64,000 nucleotides of DNA, from the NCBI RefSeq assembly GCF_003574625.1, contig NZ_QNUJ01000004.1:248001-312000 (forward strand), given 5' to 3'. A program made the translations under genes and the position numbers. Of the stretch, positions 24,586 to 33,201 are shown one piece after another (positions within the stretch are counted from its first letter, which is position 1; every line of letters starts with the position of its first letter). The stretch is from Shinella zoogloeoides. GTDB lineage: Bacteria > Pseudomonadota > Alphaproteobacteria > Rhizobiales > Rhizobiaceae. Below the pieces are notes generated by a model, which searched no databases, was not told where the DNA came from, and saw only the letters and a program-made list of their open reading frames with translations.

Positions 24586-25488
24586 TCAGGATGCCACGGG
24601 GATTTGCGCTTCGGCCGCCTCGGACCGCCGCCGGTTCTCGCGATAGAAGGTGTAGAGGCCGGAGGCGACGATGATCGTAATGCCGACCGTCATCCAGGCG
24701 TCGGGCAGTTCGGCGAAGAACAGGAAGCCGATGGCGATGGCCCAGACGAGGCTGGTATAGCGGAAGGGCGCGATGAAGGAGATCTCGCCGACGCGCATGG
24801 CGCTGACGATCGTCTGGTAGCCGACGAGAAGCAGCACGCTCGCCGCCGCCAGCCGCGCGAGGACATCGGGCGGCATTGGCTGCCAGCCGCCCATCGGCAC
24901 GACGAGCGCCCCGCCAAACAGCGTGATGGCGGCGGCCGTCACGGCGCTGATGAAGATGGAGGGTATGTCGCTGCGAATCCTGCGGGTGGAGAGGTCGCGC
25001 GCCGCGGCGCCGACCACCGAGCCGATGGCGTAGGTCGCCGCCATGGAAAAGCCCTCCGGGCCCGGCCGGATGATGACCAGCACGCCGGCGAAGCCCGCGG
25101 CGATGGCAAGCCAGCGCCGCCAGCCGACCGTCTCGCCGAGGAACAGCGCCGCGCCCAGCGTGACGGCGAGCGGCAGGGACTGGAGGATGGCGGACGTATT
25201 GGCGAGCGGCATGGCGCCGAGAGCCGAGATATAGGTGAGCGAGGCGAATATCTCCGCCGCAAGGCGCAGCGCCACGGCCGGCTGCAACACGATCCGCCAG
25301 GAGCCGAGCGCGCCCATGCTCCATGCGATCAGGAGGACCAGCGCGCTGGTCATCAGCCCGCGCACGAAGAGGATCTGGCCGGTATTCATGACATGGGTGA
25401 CGGATTTGACGAGGGCGTCGTTGCAGGTGAAGGCCGCCATGGCGATGACCATGTAGAGCGCGCCCCGTGCGTTTCCGGAAGTGTTCAT
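24586..25488 (-). CDS. EamA/DMT-family transporter
   Basis: A 300-residue inner-membrane protein with ten predicted spans in two EamA repeats. The first begins GALYMVIAMAAFTCNDALVK and the second is near residue 165 onwards; the QSLPLAVTLGAALFLGE segment (about 98-114) is typical. The family exports or exchanges small metabolites such as amino acids and drugs. The start MNTSGNARG (25488) is chosen over an upstream ATG because it begins right before the first span. The substrate is unknown. Confidence 0.87.
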   Translation of the reverse strand: MNTSGNARGALYMVIAMAAFTCNDALVKSVTHVMNTGQILFVRGLMTSALVLLIAWSMGALGSWRIVLQPAVALRLAAEIFASLTYISALGAMPLANTSAILQSLPLAVTLGAALFLGETVGWRRWLAIAAGFAGVLVIIRPGPEGFSMAATYAIGSVVGAAARDLSTRRIRSDIPSIFISAVTAAAITLFGGALVVPMGGWQPMPPDVLARLAAASVLLLVGYQTIVSAMRVGEISFIAPFRYTSLVWAIAIGFLFFAELPDAWMTVGITIIVASGLYTFYRENRRRSEAAEAQIPVAS

Positions 25489-25843
25489 GCGGATGATTCC
25501 GAGCCTCTGTCGTCTTGTCATAGGCCGAATGGCGCAGCTTATCGACCGGAACAATCAGGGGTAACGGCAAAAGAGGATGCAAAGTCCGGTTTCCGTGCGG
25601 CTTGCGCCTGAATTGCTGCCCTCCCGCCGAAGGGTTTCATTAAGCTTCCCCACCTATCGTTGCGTGATCCCGATGAGCGATCGCATGATGCGACGGGTGA
25701 GGGCGCGCCGCCTGGTGGAAGATCGGCCGAAGCCCTGACAGCGAGGAGAACGGCCGGGCTCGGCAACGAGCCGAGCGGCCGCTTCGGCTTTGAGACACCC
25801 TGGGAAATCTTGGCTCTCATAAGAAGAACATATTGGGGAATCC
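25489..25843. other. 355-bp divergent intergenic region before the second chemoreceptor
   Basis: The region lies between the EamA gene (minus) and the chemoreceptor gene (plus). Its left half shows nothing recognisable. The right half is a strongly structured leader at 25726-25790. No coding frame is convincing. Confidence 0.45.
25726..25790 (+). promoter_or_regulatory. Multi-stem structured leader upstream of the chemoreceptor gene
   Basis: GCCGAAGC (25726-25733) pairs with GCTTCGGC (25781-25788). Inside are CGGCC (25751-25755) with GGCCG (25777-25781) and a GGCTCG-GCAA-CGAGCC hairpin (25757-25772) capped by a GNRA-type GCAA loop. The arrangement resembles a folded 5' leader, but I could not match any known riboswitch. 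Confidence 0.4.
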
Positions 25844-28387
25844 ATGTCATTCATCGACCGCCTGCTGCAGCAGCGTCGCATCGTCACGAAGGTGCTGCTG
25901 TTCGTCATTCCTCTCGTCGCCCTGATCGCGGGCATCGGCCTCGTCGGCTATTTCACCGCGAGCACGCTCAACGGCCACATGACCGTGACGCGCGAGACGA
26001 TCAACAGCCTGTCGCATTTCCAGAACCTGCGCACCGGGCTTCAGGATTTCGTCGACCGGCCGGGCCAGGAAACGCGCGATGCGCTGGGCGCGCGGATCGA
26101 CGAGCAGGAGGCCGGCATCCACGATCTCGACGCGCTTCTGCCCGACGCGGCGGAAAAGGCGAAGATCGCCTCCGTCGTCGCGCTTGCCGCGACCATGCGC
26201 AGCCAGAGCGAGACGCTCTGGGCCATCGACCAGGAGCGCAACGCCGTGACGGCTGACCTCGAAGGCGCGCTTGCCGCCATGACGCGCGACGGCGAATTCG
26301 CCGAAAAGCAGATCGGCGTCATCCGTGGCGAATCGGGCGAGAAGGAAGCCTTCGCCAAGGCGCTGCTCTTCGACGCCGCCGCCTACCAGGGCCTTGCCGA
26401 GCGCATCGGCAAGTTCCGCAAGCCCGTCGCGCTGGCGATGAAGGCCGAGGACAAGGTGAAGGCGGCCGAGACCTACCTGCCGCCGCTCCTCAAGCAGCTC
26501 GACGAATCCAAGGCGATCGCCTCGGCCAAGGCGCTGGAGCAGATCAAGCCGCTCGAGGTCGAGATCGCCGCCATCAAGGAAATCCTCGCCGCCGGCGACG
26601 ATGCCGAGACGAAGAAGACGAAATTCGTGCCGGTTCTGACGCGGCTTTCGAAATTCGATGCGGATTTCGTGAAGGAGGCCGGCAAGAACTCCGACACCGC
26701 CGCCAAGCGTTTCGTCGGCATGGATGCCGAGATCGCCCTCCTGAAGACGCTGATCGCGCTGATGGGCGATACGTTCAAGGGCATCGACGAGACCCGCCTG
26801 CATATCAGCGAGCTGCACCGCAAGCTCGACCAGGCGAGCCGCGACGCCGTGCTGGTGGACGTGAAGGCGGTTTCCGAAAGCGCCGGCAAGCTTGCCGAAC
26901 TCGGCGCCAAGAATGCCGCATTGCGCGACCTTGCCGAAAAGCTCGCCCCCTCGCTCGCCAAGATCAAGAAGGGCACGCAGGATCTCATCTCCGTCGGCGA
27001 GAAGTGGCAGGCGGCGCGTGTTGCCGCCTATGCCTCGGTCGCCGATGCCAGCCAGACGCTCGAGCAGTTCGTCTCCAGCGCGCAGGAAGCCGGCAAGAAG
27101 GACAGCCAGCGCTCGGCCAATGTCTCCATCATCGCCATGGTCGCGGGCACGCTGCTCGCCATCGTCGGCGGCCTGATGCTGGTGGAAACCCTGCGCGGTC
27201 CGCTGAAGCGCGTCACCGAGGCCATGTCGCGGCTCGCCAGCGGTGACCTCGACATCAGCATCGACGGGCGCAACCGCGGCGACGAGATCGGCGACATGGT
27301 GCGCTCGGTCGCCGTCTTCCGCGATGCGGCGCTTGAGAACATCCGGCTGGAGCAGGAGGCCGAAGCCCAGCGCCAGCTCACCGCGGAAGAGGAGGCCCGC
27401 CGCGCCAGCGAGCGCGCCCGCATCGAGGCGGAGCAGACCGAGGCGCTGACGGCGCTGTCCGACGTGCTCGGCCAGCTTGCCGCCGGCAATCTCGAGGAGA
27501 GCATGACGGAGGCGCTGGCCGCCGAATATGTCGCCATGGCCCGCACCTACAACAATGCGGTCGAGGCGCTGCGCGCCACGCTTTCCGACGTTCGCGCGAC
27601 GACGATGGAGATCAACGGCGGCGCCGGCAACCTTGCCGCCTCCGCCGACGACCTCGCCCGCCGCACCGAGCAGCAGGCGGCGGCGCTGGAGGAAAGCTCG
27701 CGGGCGCTCCGCCAGCTCACCGACATCGTCCGCTCGACGGCCGAAAGCGCGCAGCAGACCGCCGTTTCCGTCGACGAGACGCACAGCTATGCCCGGCGCT
27801 CCGGCGAGGTCGTGGCCAAGGCGGTCGACGCCATGGGCGAGATCAACCGCTCCTCGGAGAAGATCGGCACGATCATCGGCGTCATCGACGAGATCGCCTT
27901 CCAGACGAACCTGCTCGCCCTCAATGCGGGCGTCGAGGCCGCGCGGGCGGGCGAGGCGGGGCGCGGCTTCGCCGTCGTCGCGCAGGAGGTGCGCGAGCTT
28001 GCCCAGCGCTGCGCGGGTGCCGCCCGCGAGATCAAGGGCCTCATCTCCGACAGCTCGGCGCAGGTGCGCAACGGCGTCGCGCTCGTCACCGAGACGGGCG
28101 AGGCGCTGACCGTCATCAACGAACACATCTCCTCGATCCATACGCTCGTCGGCAAGATCGAGGCGGCGGCGGCCGCGCAGTACGAAGGCATCAACGAGGT
28201 GAACCAGGCGGTGCACCAGGTCGAGCTCATCACGCAGCAGAACGCCGCGATGGTGGAGGAGAATACCGCCGAGATCCACGGCCTGCGCCGGCGCGTGCAG
28301 ACCCTCAACGAGAAGATCGACCACTTCAAGACCCGCGACCTCGACCTGCGGCAGGACGACGGCTACGGCCGGTATCACGCGGCCTGA
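25844..28387 (+). CDS. Methyl-accepting chemotaxis protein with large helical periplasmic sensor
   Basis: An 847-residue chemoreceptor. The first span is about residues 17-38. A periplasmic region of roughly 385 residues follows; it is almost entirely predicted helix, rich in Ala, Lys and Glu, and has no Cache or PAS motif. The second span is about 427-449, with a HAMP domain to about 500 and a second HAMP-like helix pair after it. The signalling tip [20 protein letters not shown] is near 684-703. No CheR-binding pentapeptide is present. The sensor may be a tandem four-helix or HBM-like bundle; the ligand is unknown. A terminator follows the gene. Confidence 0.88.
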   Translation: MSFIDRLLQQRRIVTKVLLFVIPLVALIAGIGLVGYFTASTLNGHMTVTRETINSLSHFQNLRTGLQDFVDRPGQETRDALGARIDEQEAGIHDLDALLPDAAEKAKIASVVALAATMRSQSETLWAIDQERNAVTADLEGALAAMTRDGEFAEKQIGVIRGESGEKEAFAKALLFDAAAYQGLAERIGKFRKPVALAMKAEDKVKAAETYLPPLLKQLDESKAIASAKALEQIKPLEVEIAAIKEILAAGDDAETKKTKFVPVLTRLSKFDADFVKEAGKNSDTAAKRFVGMDAEIALLKTLIALMGDTFKGIDETRLHISELHRKLDQASRDAVLVDVKAVSESAGKLAELGAKNAALRDLAEKLAPSLAKIKKGTQDLISVGEKWQAARVAAYASVADASQTLEQFVSSAQEAGKKDSQRSANVSIIAMVAGTLLAIVGGLMLVETLRGPLKRVTEAMSRLASGDLDISIDGRNRGDEIGDMVRSVAVFRDAALENIRLEQEAEAQRQLTAEEEARRASERARIEAEQTEALTALSDVLGQLAAGNLEESMTEALAAEYVAMARTYNNAVEALRATLSDVRATTMEINGGAGNLAASADDLARRTEQQAAALEESSRALRQLTDIVRSTAESAQQTAVSVDETHSYARRSGEVVAKAVDAMGEINRSSEKIGTIIGVIDEIAFQTNLLALNAGVEAARAGEAGRGFAVVAQEVRELAQRCAGAAREIKGLISDSSAQVRNGVALVTETGEALTVINEHISSIHTLVGKIEAAAAAQYEGINEVNQAVHQVELITQQNAAMVEENTAEIHGLRRRVQTLNEKIDHFKTRDLDLRQDDGYGRYHAA

Positions 28388-28412
28388 GGGCAAAAACTTT
28401 CGGTTGGAGGCG

Positions 28413-28437
28413 GGCCGGGCGGAAGCCCGGCCGTTTT
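28413..28437 (+). terminator. Terminator after the second chemoreceptor
   Basis: GGCCGGGC (28413-28420), loop GGAA, GCCCGGCC (28425-28432), then GTTTT. Confidence 0.75.
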
Positions 28438-28447
28438 CACGTCGGCC

Positions 28448-29086
28448 CTACCTGCCCGCCTCGTAGACGACATAGCTTTCCGGAACGTCCGGCAGAGGGT
28501 CGCCATAGGTGGGGTCGAATTCGAAGCGGATCAGCACGAAATCGCCGCTGCGGAATGTCCATTCACCGCTGTCCCAGGCGTCGCCGATGCCGCGCCATGC
28601 GGTATGGCTATTGATGGTCCGGCTCTTCTCGTCGAAACCGGCATTCACCAGAAGCGGCGTCGCGCGGAAACCGCGCACGATCGGCTCGGCTTTCAGCCTG
28701 TTTCGGTTGTCGTTCGTATAGCTGTAGTCGACGTCGGGCATGGCGAAGGCGATAAGCTTCGGCGTGTCGTCGTTACTCGTCTTCAGCACGACGGCATTGC
28801 GGATATTGTAGGCGCCGGAGCCGCAGAAGAGCAGGTAGAGCTCGGCCTGAATATCCTCGCCACCGGGATCGTAGGTGGGCTTGTAGGAGAAGCGGTAGAC
28901 GGAATGGGCGAAGCCTTCCGCCTCGGGCCCGGCCATCGGAACCTCCTCCATGCCGTTCATGTCGCAATTCTCGCCGAGAGCCGCTTTGGCGATGGCCTCG
29001 GCGGCGGCGATGCCGGCCGGGCGGTCGGCGGTGACGCCGGGCGCGGGAAGGGCGGTGCAGAGGAGGGCTGCTAGAAGACGTTTCAC
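28448..29086 (-). CDS. DUF1176-like secreted protein
   Basis: A 212-residue protein with a signal peptide (KRLLAALLCTALPAPGVTA). The mature part resembles DUF1176 proteins: an acidic N-terminal portion, YLLFCGSGAYNIRNAVVL near 84-101, FAMPDVDYSYTNDN near 113-126 and INSHTAWRGIGDAWDSGEWTF near 158-178. The start is a GTG at 29086 preceded by GGAGG. It lies 19 bp after moaA on the same strand, so they are probably co-transcribed, although no molybdenum role is evident. The function of the family is unknown. Confidence 0.7.
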   Translation of the reverse strand: MKRLLAALLCTALPAPGVTADRPAGIAAAEAIAKAALGENCDMNGMEEVPMAGPEAEGFAHSVYRFSYKPTYDPGGEDIQAELYLLFCGSGAYNIRNAVVLKTSNDDTPKLIAFAMPDVDYSYTNDNRNRLKAEPIVRGFRATPLLVNAGFDEKSRTINSHTAWRGIGDAWDSGEWTFRSGDFVLIRFEFDPTYGDPLPDVPESYVVYEAGR

Positions 29087-29105
29087 CTGGCCTCCGTTCC
29101 GGCGA

Positions 29106-30152
29106 TCAGCCGCCGGTGACGCTCATGTGACGGGCGACGGCCGGGCGGTTGCGGCGGTCGATGATGAAATCGTGGCCCTTCGGCTTGCGGCCGATCGCCT
29201 CGTCGATCGCCTGCGAGAGCAGGGCGTCGTTCTCGGAGGCGCGCAGCGGCAGGCGTAGGTCGGCCGCGTCGTTCTGGCCGAGGCACATATAGAGCGTGCC
29301 GGTGCAGGTGAGGCGGACGCGGTTGCAGCTTTCGCAGAAATTGTGCGTCATCGGCGTGATGAAGCCGAGGCGGCCGCCGGTCTCCTCCACCGTCACGTAG
29401 CGCGCCGGGCCGCCGGTGCGGTAGGCGTTTTCGGTGAGGGTGAATTCTTCGGCGAGCCGGGCGCGCATTTGCGAGAGCGGCAGGTAGCGGTCCGTGCGAT
29501 CCTCCTCGATCTCGCCCATCGGCATGGTCTCGATGAGGGTGAGGTCCATGCCGCGGCCGTGCGCCCAGCGCATCAGGTCGGGGATTTCGCGGTCGTTGAA
29601 GTCCTTCAGCGCCACGGCGTTGATCTTGATCCTGAGGCCCGCGGCCTGTGCCGCGTCGATGCCCTCCATGACCTTGGAAAGCTCGCCCCAGCGGGTGATG
29701 GTCCTGAACTTTTCCGCGTCGAGCGTGTCGAGCGAGACGTTGATGCGCCGCACGCCGCAATCGGCAAGCTCGGCGGCATGCCTTGCAAGCTGCGAGCCGT
29801 TCGTCGTCAGCGTCAGCTCGTCGAGACGACCGGCATGGACATGGGCGCCGAGCCCGCGCACCAGATGCATGATGTTCTTGCGCACCAGCGGCTCGCCGCC
29901 GGTCAGGCGCAGCTTGCGCACGCCCTTGGCGATGAAGGCGGAACAGAGCCGCTCCAGCTCTTCCAGCGTGAGGAGATCCTTCTTCGGCAGGAAGGTCATG
30001 TTCTCCGCCATGCAGTAGGTGCAGCGGAAATCGCAGCGGTCGGTGACCGATACGCGCAGATAGGTGATCGCCCGCCCGAAGGGGTCGATCATCGGCGCTT
30101 CGGATTGCGCGACCGCGTTCGCGCCGTTCCAGGGTCCTGCATGCGAATTCAA
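29106..30152 (-). CDS. moaA: GTP 3',8-cyclase MoaA
   Basis: A 348-residue radical-SAM enzyme that starts molybdenum cofactor synthesis by converting GTP to 3',8-cyclo-GTP. The radical-SAM cluster is C40-x3-C44-x2-C47 (CDFRCTYC), and the second cluster is C273-x2-C276-x13-C290. The protein ends in the required GG dipeptide. I use the TTG at 30152, which has AGGAG upstream; the next in-frame ATG is at residue 21. With mobA and mobB it gives two separate molybdenum cofactor loci in the window. The DUF1176-like gene follows it by 19 bp. Confidence 0.95.
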   Translation of the reverse strand: MNSHAGPWNGANAVAQSEAPMIDPFGRAITYLRVSVTDRCDFRCTYCMAENMTFLPKKDLLTLEELERLCSAFIAKGVRKLRLTGGEPLVRKNIMHLVRGLGAHVHAGRLDELTLTTNGSQLARHAAELADCGVRRINVSLDTLDAEKFRTITRWGELSKVMEGIDAAQAAGLRIKINAVALKDFNDREIPDLMRWAHGRGMDLTLIETMPMGEIEEDRTDRYLPLSQMRARLAEEFTLTENAYRTGGPARYVTVEETGGRLGFITPMTHNFCESCNRVRLTCTGTLYMCLGQNDAADLRLPLRASENDALLSQAIDEAIGRKPKGHDFIIDRRNRPAVARHMSVTGG

Positions 30153-30292
30153 ACCACGTCTCCTTTATCGACATGTCGTGCGCGGGGCGCGCTCCGTCAA
30201 GCCAATGCGGCGATTATGACAGCATTTTCAGCCTTGCGCATCCCCGGCTTGCGGCATAGTCCTTCGCGAAATCGAATGGAAAGGGATCAGGC

Positions 30293-30667
30293 ATGAGCGA
30301 CCTCTGGCCGACCGAGCTGCGTGTGTCCAAGGACCGCCAGCGTCTCGTCGTCACCTTCAACGACGACGCGAGCTTCGATCTTTCCGCCGAGCTCCTGCGC
30401 GTGCTTTCGCCCTCTGCCGAAGTGCAGGGCCATGGGCCGGGGCAGAAGGTGACGGTGCCCGGCAAGCGCAATGTCGCGATCATCTCCATGACGCCGACCG
30501 GCAATTACGCCGTCCGCATCGGCTTCGACGACTTTCACGATACCGGCATCTATACGTGGTCCTATCTCCGGGAACTCGGGGAAAAGGGCGCCGGGCTCTT
30601 TGCCGATTACGAGCGCGAGCTTGCGGAGAAGGGCATGAGCCGCGATATTTCCGAGAAGCCGCGATAA
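30293..30667 (+). CDS. DUF971 (gamma-butyrobetaine hydroxylase-like N-terminal domain) protein
   Basis: A 124-residue stand-alone DUF971 domain. The sequence LWPTELRVSKDRQRLVVTFND at the start and the IGFDDFHDTGIYTWSYLREL segment near 82-101 are family hallmarks. In eukaryotes the domain caps gamma-butyrobetaine hydroxylase and binds zinc; bacterial stand-alone members are often linked to Fe-S or cofactor assembly. Here it lies divergent from moaA with a 140-bp gap and 54 bp upstream of a KefB-like gene. Confidence 0.87.
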   Translation: MSDLWPTELRVSKDRQRLVVTFNDDASFDLSAELLRVLSPSAEVQGHGPGQKVTVPGKRNVAIISMTPTGNYAVRIGFDDFHDTGIYTWSYLRELGEKGAGLFADYERELAEKGMSRDISEKPR

Positions 30668-30721
30668 ACTTGGACTGCCTGCCGAAGGTAGCGTCCATTC
30701 CAATCCCGTCGGGAGACGCCT

Positions 30722-32548
30722 TTGGCAGCAGAAACGAACGCAAACGATCTCACCCAGGTTGTCGTGCTCCTGGCGGCGGGCGTCGCCGCCGTGCCGGTCT
30801 TCAAGAAGATCGGCCTCGGCTCGGTGCTCGGCTATCTGGCGGCGGGCCTTGCCATCGGTCCGTTCGGCCTCGGCTTCTTCTCCGATCCGCAGGCGATCAT
30901 CCATGTCGCCGAACTCGGCGTGGTGATGTTCCTCTTCATCATCGGCCTTGAAATGCAGCCCTCGCGGCTCTGGGGCATGCGCAAGGACATTTTCGGCCTC
31001 GGCACGTTCCAGGTGCTCGGCGCCATGGCGGCGCTCACCGGGATCGGGCTTGCCTTCGGCTTTCCGCTCATTCCCTCCTTCGTCGCCGGCACCGGCTTCG
31101 TGCTCACCTCCACCGCCATCGTCATGCAGATGCTGCAGGAGAGGGGCACGCTTTCCACGCTCAAGGGGCAGCGCATCATCGCGATCCTGCTCTTCGAGGA
31201 CCTTGCCATCGTGCCGCTGCTCGCCGTCGTCGCGCTGCTCGGCACGGGTGCAGCGGCGGCGGATGCGTCCGACCGCTGGCTGTCGATCGCGATTGCCATC
31301 GGCGCGGTCGTCGCGCTGGTGCTGGCCGGACGGTACCTCTTGAACCCGCTCTTCCGGGTGCTGGCGGCATCCGGCGCGCGCGAGGTGATGACGGCGGCGG
31401 CGCTGCTCGTGGTGCTCGGCTCGGCGCTCGCCATGCAGCTCTCGGGCCTTTCCATGGCCATGGGTGCCTTCCTTGCCGGCGTGCTGCTCTCCGAATCGTC
31501 CTTCCGCCACCAGCTCGAAGCGGATATCGAGCCGTTCCGCGGCATCCTGCTCGGCCTGTTCTTCCTCGGCGTCGGCATGGCGATCGACCTTTCGGTCATC
31601 GCCGCCAACTGGACGCTCGTGGTGGCGAGCGTCGCCGGCTACATGGTTGCCAAGACGGTGCTGATCTACGTCGTGGCGCGCCTCGTCGGCACCTGTCACA
31701 GCGAAAGCCTGGAGCGGGCGGTGCTGATGGCGCAGGGCGGCGAGTTCGCCTTCGTGCTCTATGCCGCCGCCGTCTCCGCCGGCATCCTCAACGGCGAGCA
31801 GAACGCCATCCTGACGGCGACCATCATCATCTCCATGGTGCTGACGCCGCTCTTCGTCATGCTGCACGACCGGCTGGTGCCGAAGAGCCAGCCATCCATC
31901 GAGGGCCTGACGTTGCCGGAAAATGTCGAGGGCACCGTGCTGATGATCGGTTTCGGCCGGTTCGGCCAGATCGTTAGCCAGCCGCTGCTTGCCCGTGGCT
32001 ATACGCTCTCGCTGATCGACAAGGACGCGGAATTCGTGCGCGACGCCTCGGAATTCGGCTTCAAGGTCTATTACGGCGACGGCTCGCGCATCGACATCCT
32101 GCATGCGGCGGGCGCGGCGACGGCGAAAGCGATCCTCATCTGCGTCGACGACAAGGAAGCGGCGGTGAAGATCGCCGAGGTGGTGAAGGAGGAGTTCCCG
32201 CTCGTGCCCCTGCTTGCCCGCGCCTATGACCGCGGCCACGCGATCGACCTCGTCCATGCGGGGGTCGACTTCCAGATCCGCGAGACCTTCGAATCCGCCA
32301 TGATCTTCAGCCGCGAGACGTTGAAGGCGCTCGGCGAGGACGAGGAACTGGCGGGCGAGGTGGTCGAGGAATTCCGCGACACGGACCGCGAGCGCTTCTC
32401 CCTCGAGACGGTCGGCGGCATCTATGCGGGCCGCCAGCTCATCCGCGGCAATGCCCAGCCCGCCGATATCGTGGCTGCGCGCACCGGCAGGGTACGGGCG
32501 GCGGCGGAAGAGGAGCGCCAGCGCCACGCCGAGGAAGAGGCGAATTGA
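30722..32548 (+). CDS. CPA2-family K+/H+ antiporter with TrkA-N domain (KefB-like)
   Basis: A 608-residue protein. About twelve spans (residues 10-385) form a CPA2 antiporter: LGYLAAGLAIGPFGLG near 38-53 and FLFIIGLEMQPSRLW follow the family. A Rossmann RCK/TrkA-N domain follows, with GFGRFGQIV near 409-417 and a C-terminal acidic tail. It would extrude K+ in exchange for H+ under control of NAD(H) or glutathione adducts. The start is a TTG at 30722 with GGGAG six bases upstream. It leads a cluster with a TMEM175-type channel and an LtrA protein, which hints at cation homeostasis. Confidence 0.9.
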   Translation: MAAETNANDLTQVVVLLAAGVAAVPVFKKIGLGSVLGYLAAGLAIGPFGLGFFSDPQAIIHVAELGVVMFLFIIGLEMQPSRLWGMRKDIFGLGTFQVLGAMAALTGIGLAFGFPLIPSFVAGTGFVLTSTAIVMQMLQERGTLSTLKGQRIIAILLFEDLAIVPLLAVVALLGTGAAAADASDRWLSIAIAIGAVVALVLAGRYLLNPLFRVLAASGAREVMTAAALLVVLGSALAMQLSGLSMAMGAFLAGVLLSESSFRHQLEADIEPFRGILLGLFFLGVGMAIDLSVIAANWTLVVASVAGYMVAKTVLIYVVARLVGTCHSESLERAVLMAQGGEFAFVLYAAAVSAGILNGEQNAILTATIIISMVLTPLFVMLHDRLVPKSQPSIEGLTLPENVEGTVLMIGFGRFGQIVSQPLLARGYTLSLIDKDAEFVRDASEFGFKVYYGDGSRIDILHAAGAATAKAILICVDDKEAAVKIAEVVKEEFPLVPLLARAYDRGHAIDLVHAGVDFQIRETFESAMIFSRETLKALGEDEELAGEVVEEFRDTDRERFSLETVGGIYAGRQLIRGNAQPADIVAARTGRVRAAAEEERQRHAEEEAN

Positions 32549-32619
32549 CGTTACGCAATCTTCTGTAGCGACTCAGCGCAACATGCGGCATCTCTAATGA
32601 GAACGGATAGGGAGCGCGC

Positions 32620-33186
32620 ATGAACAAGGGACGTCTGGAAGCCTTCAGCGATGGCGTGATCGCCATCATCATCACGATCATGGTGTTGCAGCTCACGGTG
32701 CCGAAGGAACCGACCTTCGCGGCGCTGCTGCCGCTGATGCCGGTCTTTCTCGGCTATATCCTGAGCTTCGTCTATGTGGGGATCTACTGGAACAACCATC
32801 ATCACCTGCTGACGGTATGTGACAATGCCAGCGGCAGCGTGCTCTGGGCGAACATGCATCTGCTTTTCTGGATGTCGCTCATTCCTTTCGTCACCGCCTG
32901 GATGGGCAACAATCCCTCCGCGGCGCTGCCGACGGCGCTCTACGGCGCGATCCTCCTGCTGTCGGCCATCGCCTATGCCATCCTGCAGATACGAATCGTT
33001 GCGGTTCATCCCGATCCCGAGCGGGTAAAGCGCGCCCTCGGAACCGACTTCAAGGGACGCTTTTCGCCTCTCTTCTATCTCGCCGCGATCCTGCTCGCCT
33101 TCGTCTCTCCGACGATCTCGCACCTCATCTACGCCGCCGTCGCGCTGCTCTGGGTGGTGCCGGACCGTCGTCTCGAAAAGCTCTAA
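32620..33186 (+). CDS. TMEM175-family potassium channel-like protein
   Basis: A 188-residue, six-span protein of the TMEM175 (DUF1211) family. The signature RLEAFSDGV starts at Arg5 (FSDGV at 9-13), the motif around which the hydrophobic K+ filter of bacterial TMEM175 tetramers forms. A YWNNHHHLL segment follows span 2. The gene is 71 bp downstream of a KefB-like antiporter gene and 15 bp upstream of an LtrA gene, so it is probably in their operon. Potassium selectivity is inferred from the family. Confidence 0.88.
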   Translation: MNKGRLEAFSDGVIAIIITIMVLQLTVPKEPTFAALLPLMPVFLGYILSFVYVGIYWNNHHHLLTVCDNASGSVLWANMHLLFWMSLIPFVTAWMGNNPSAALPTALYGAILLLSAIAYAILQIRIVAVHPDPERVKRALGTDFKGRFSPLFYLAAILLAFVSPTISHLIYAAVALLWVVPDRRLEKL

Positions 33187-33201
33187 CCGAGGAAACCCGC
33201 C

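Noticed and set aside
25847-28393. Very long open frame antisense to the second chemoreceptor gene
   Set aside because: GC-rich codon bias of the real gene keeps the opposite strand open; the product is rich in Arg, His and Leu without any domain.
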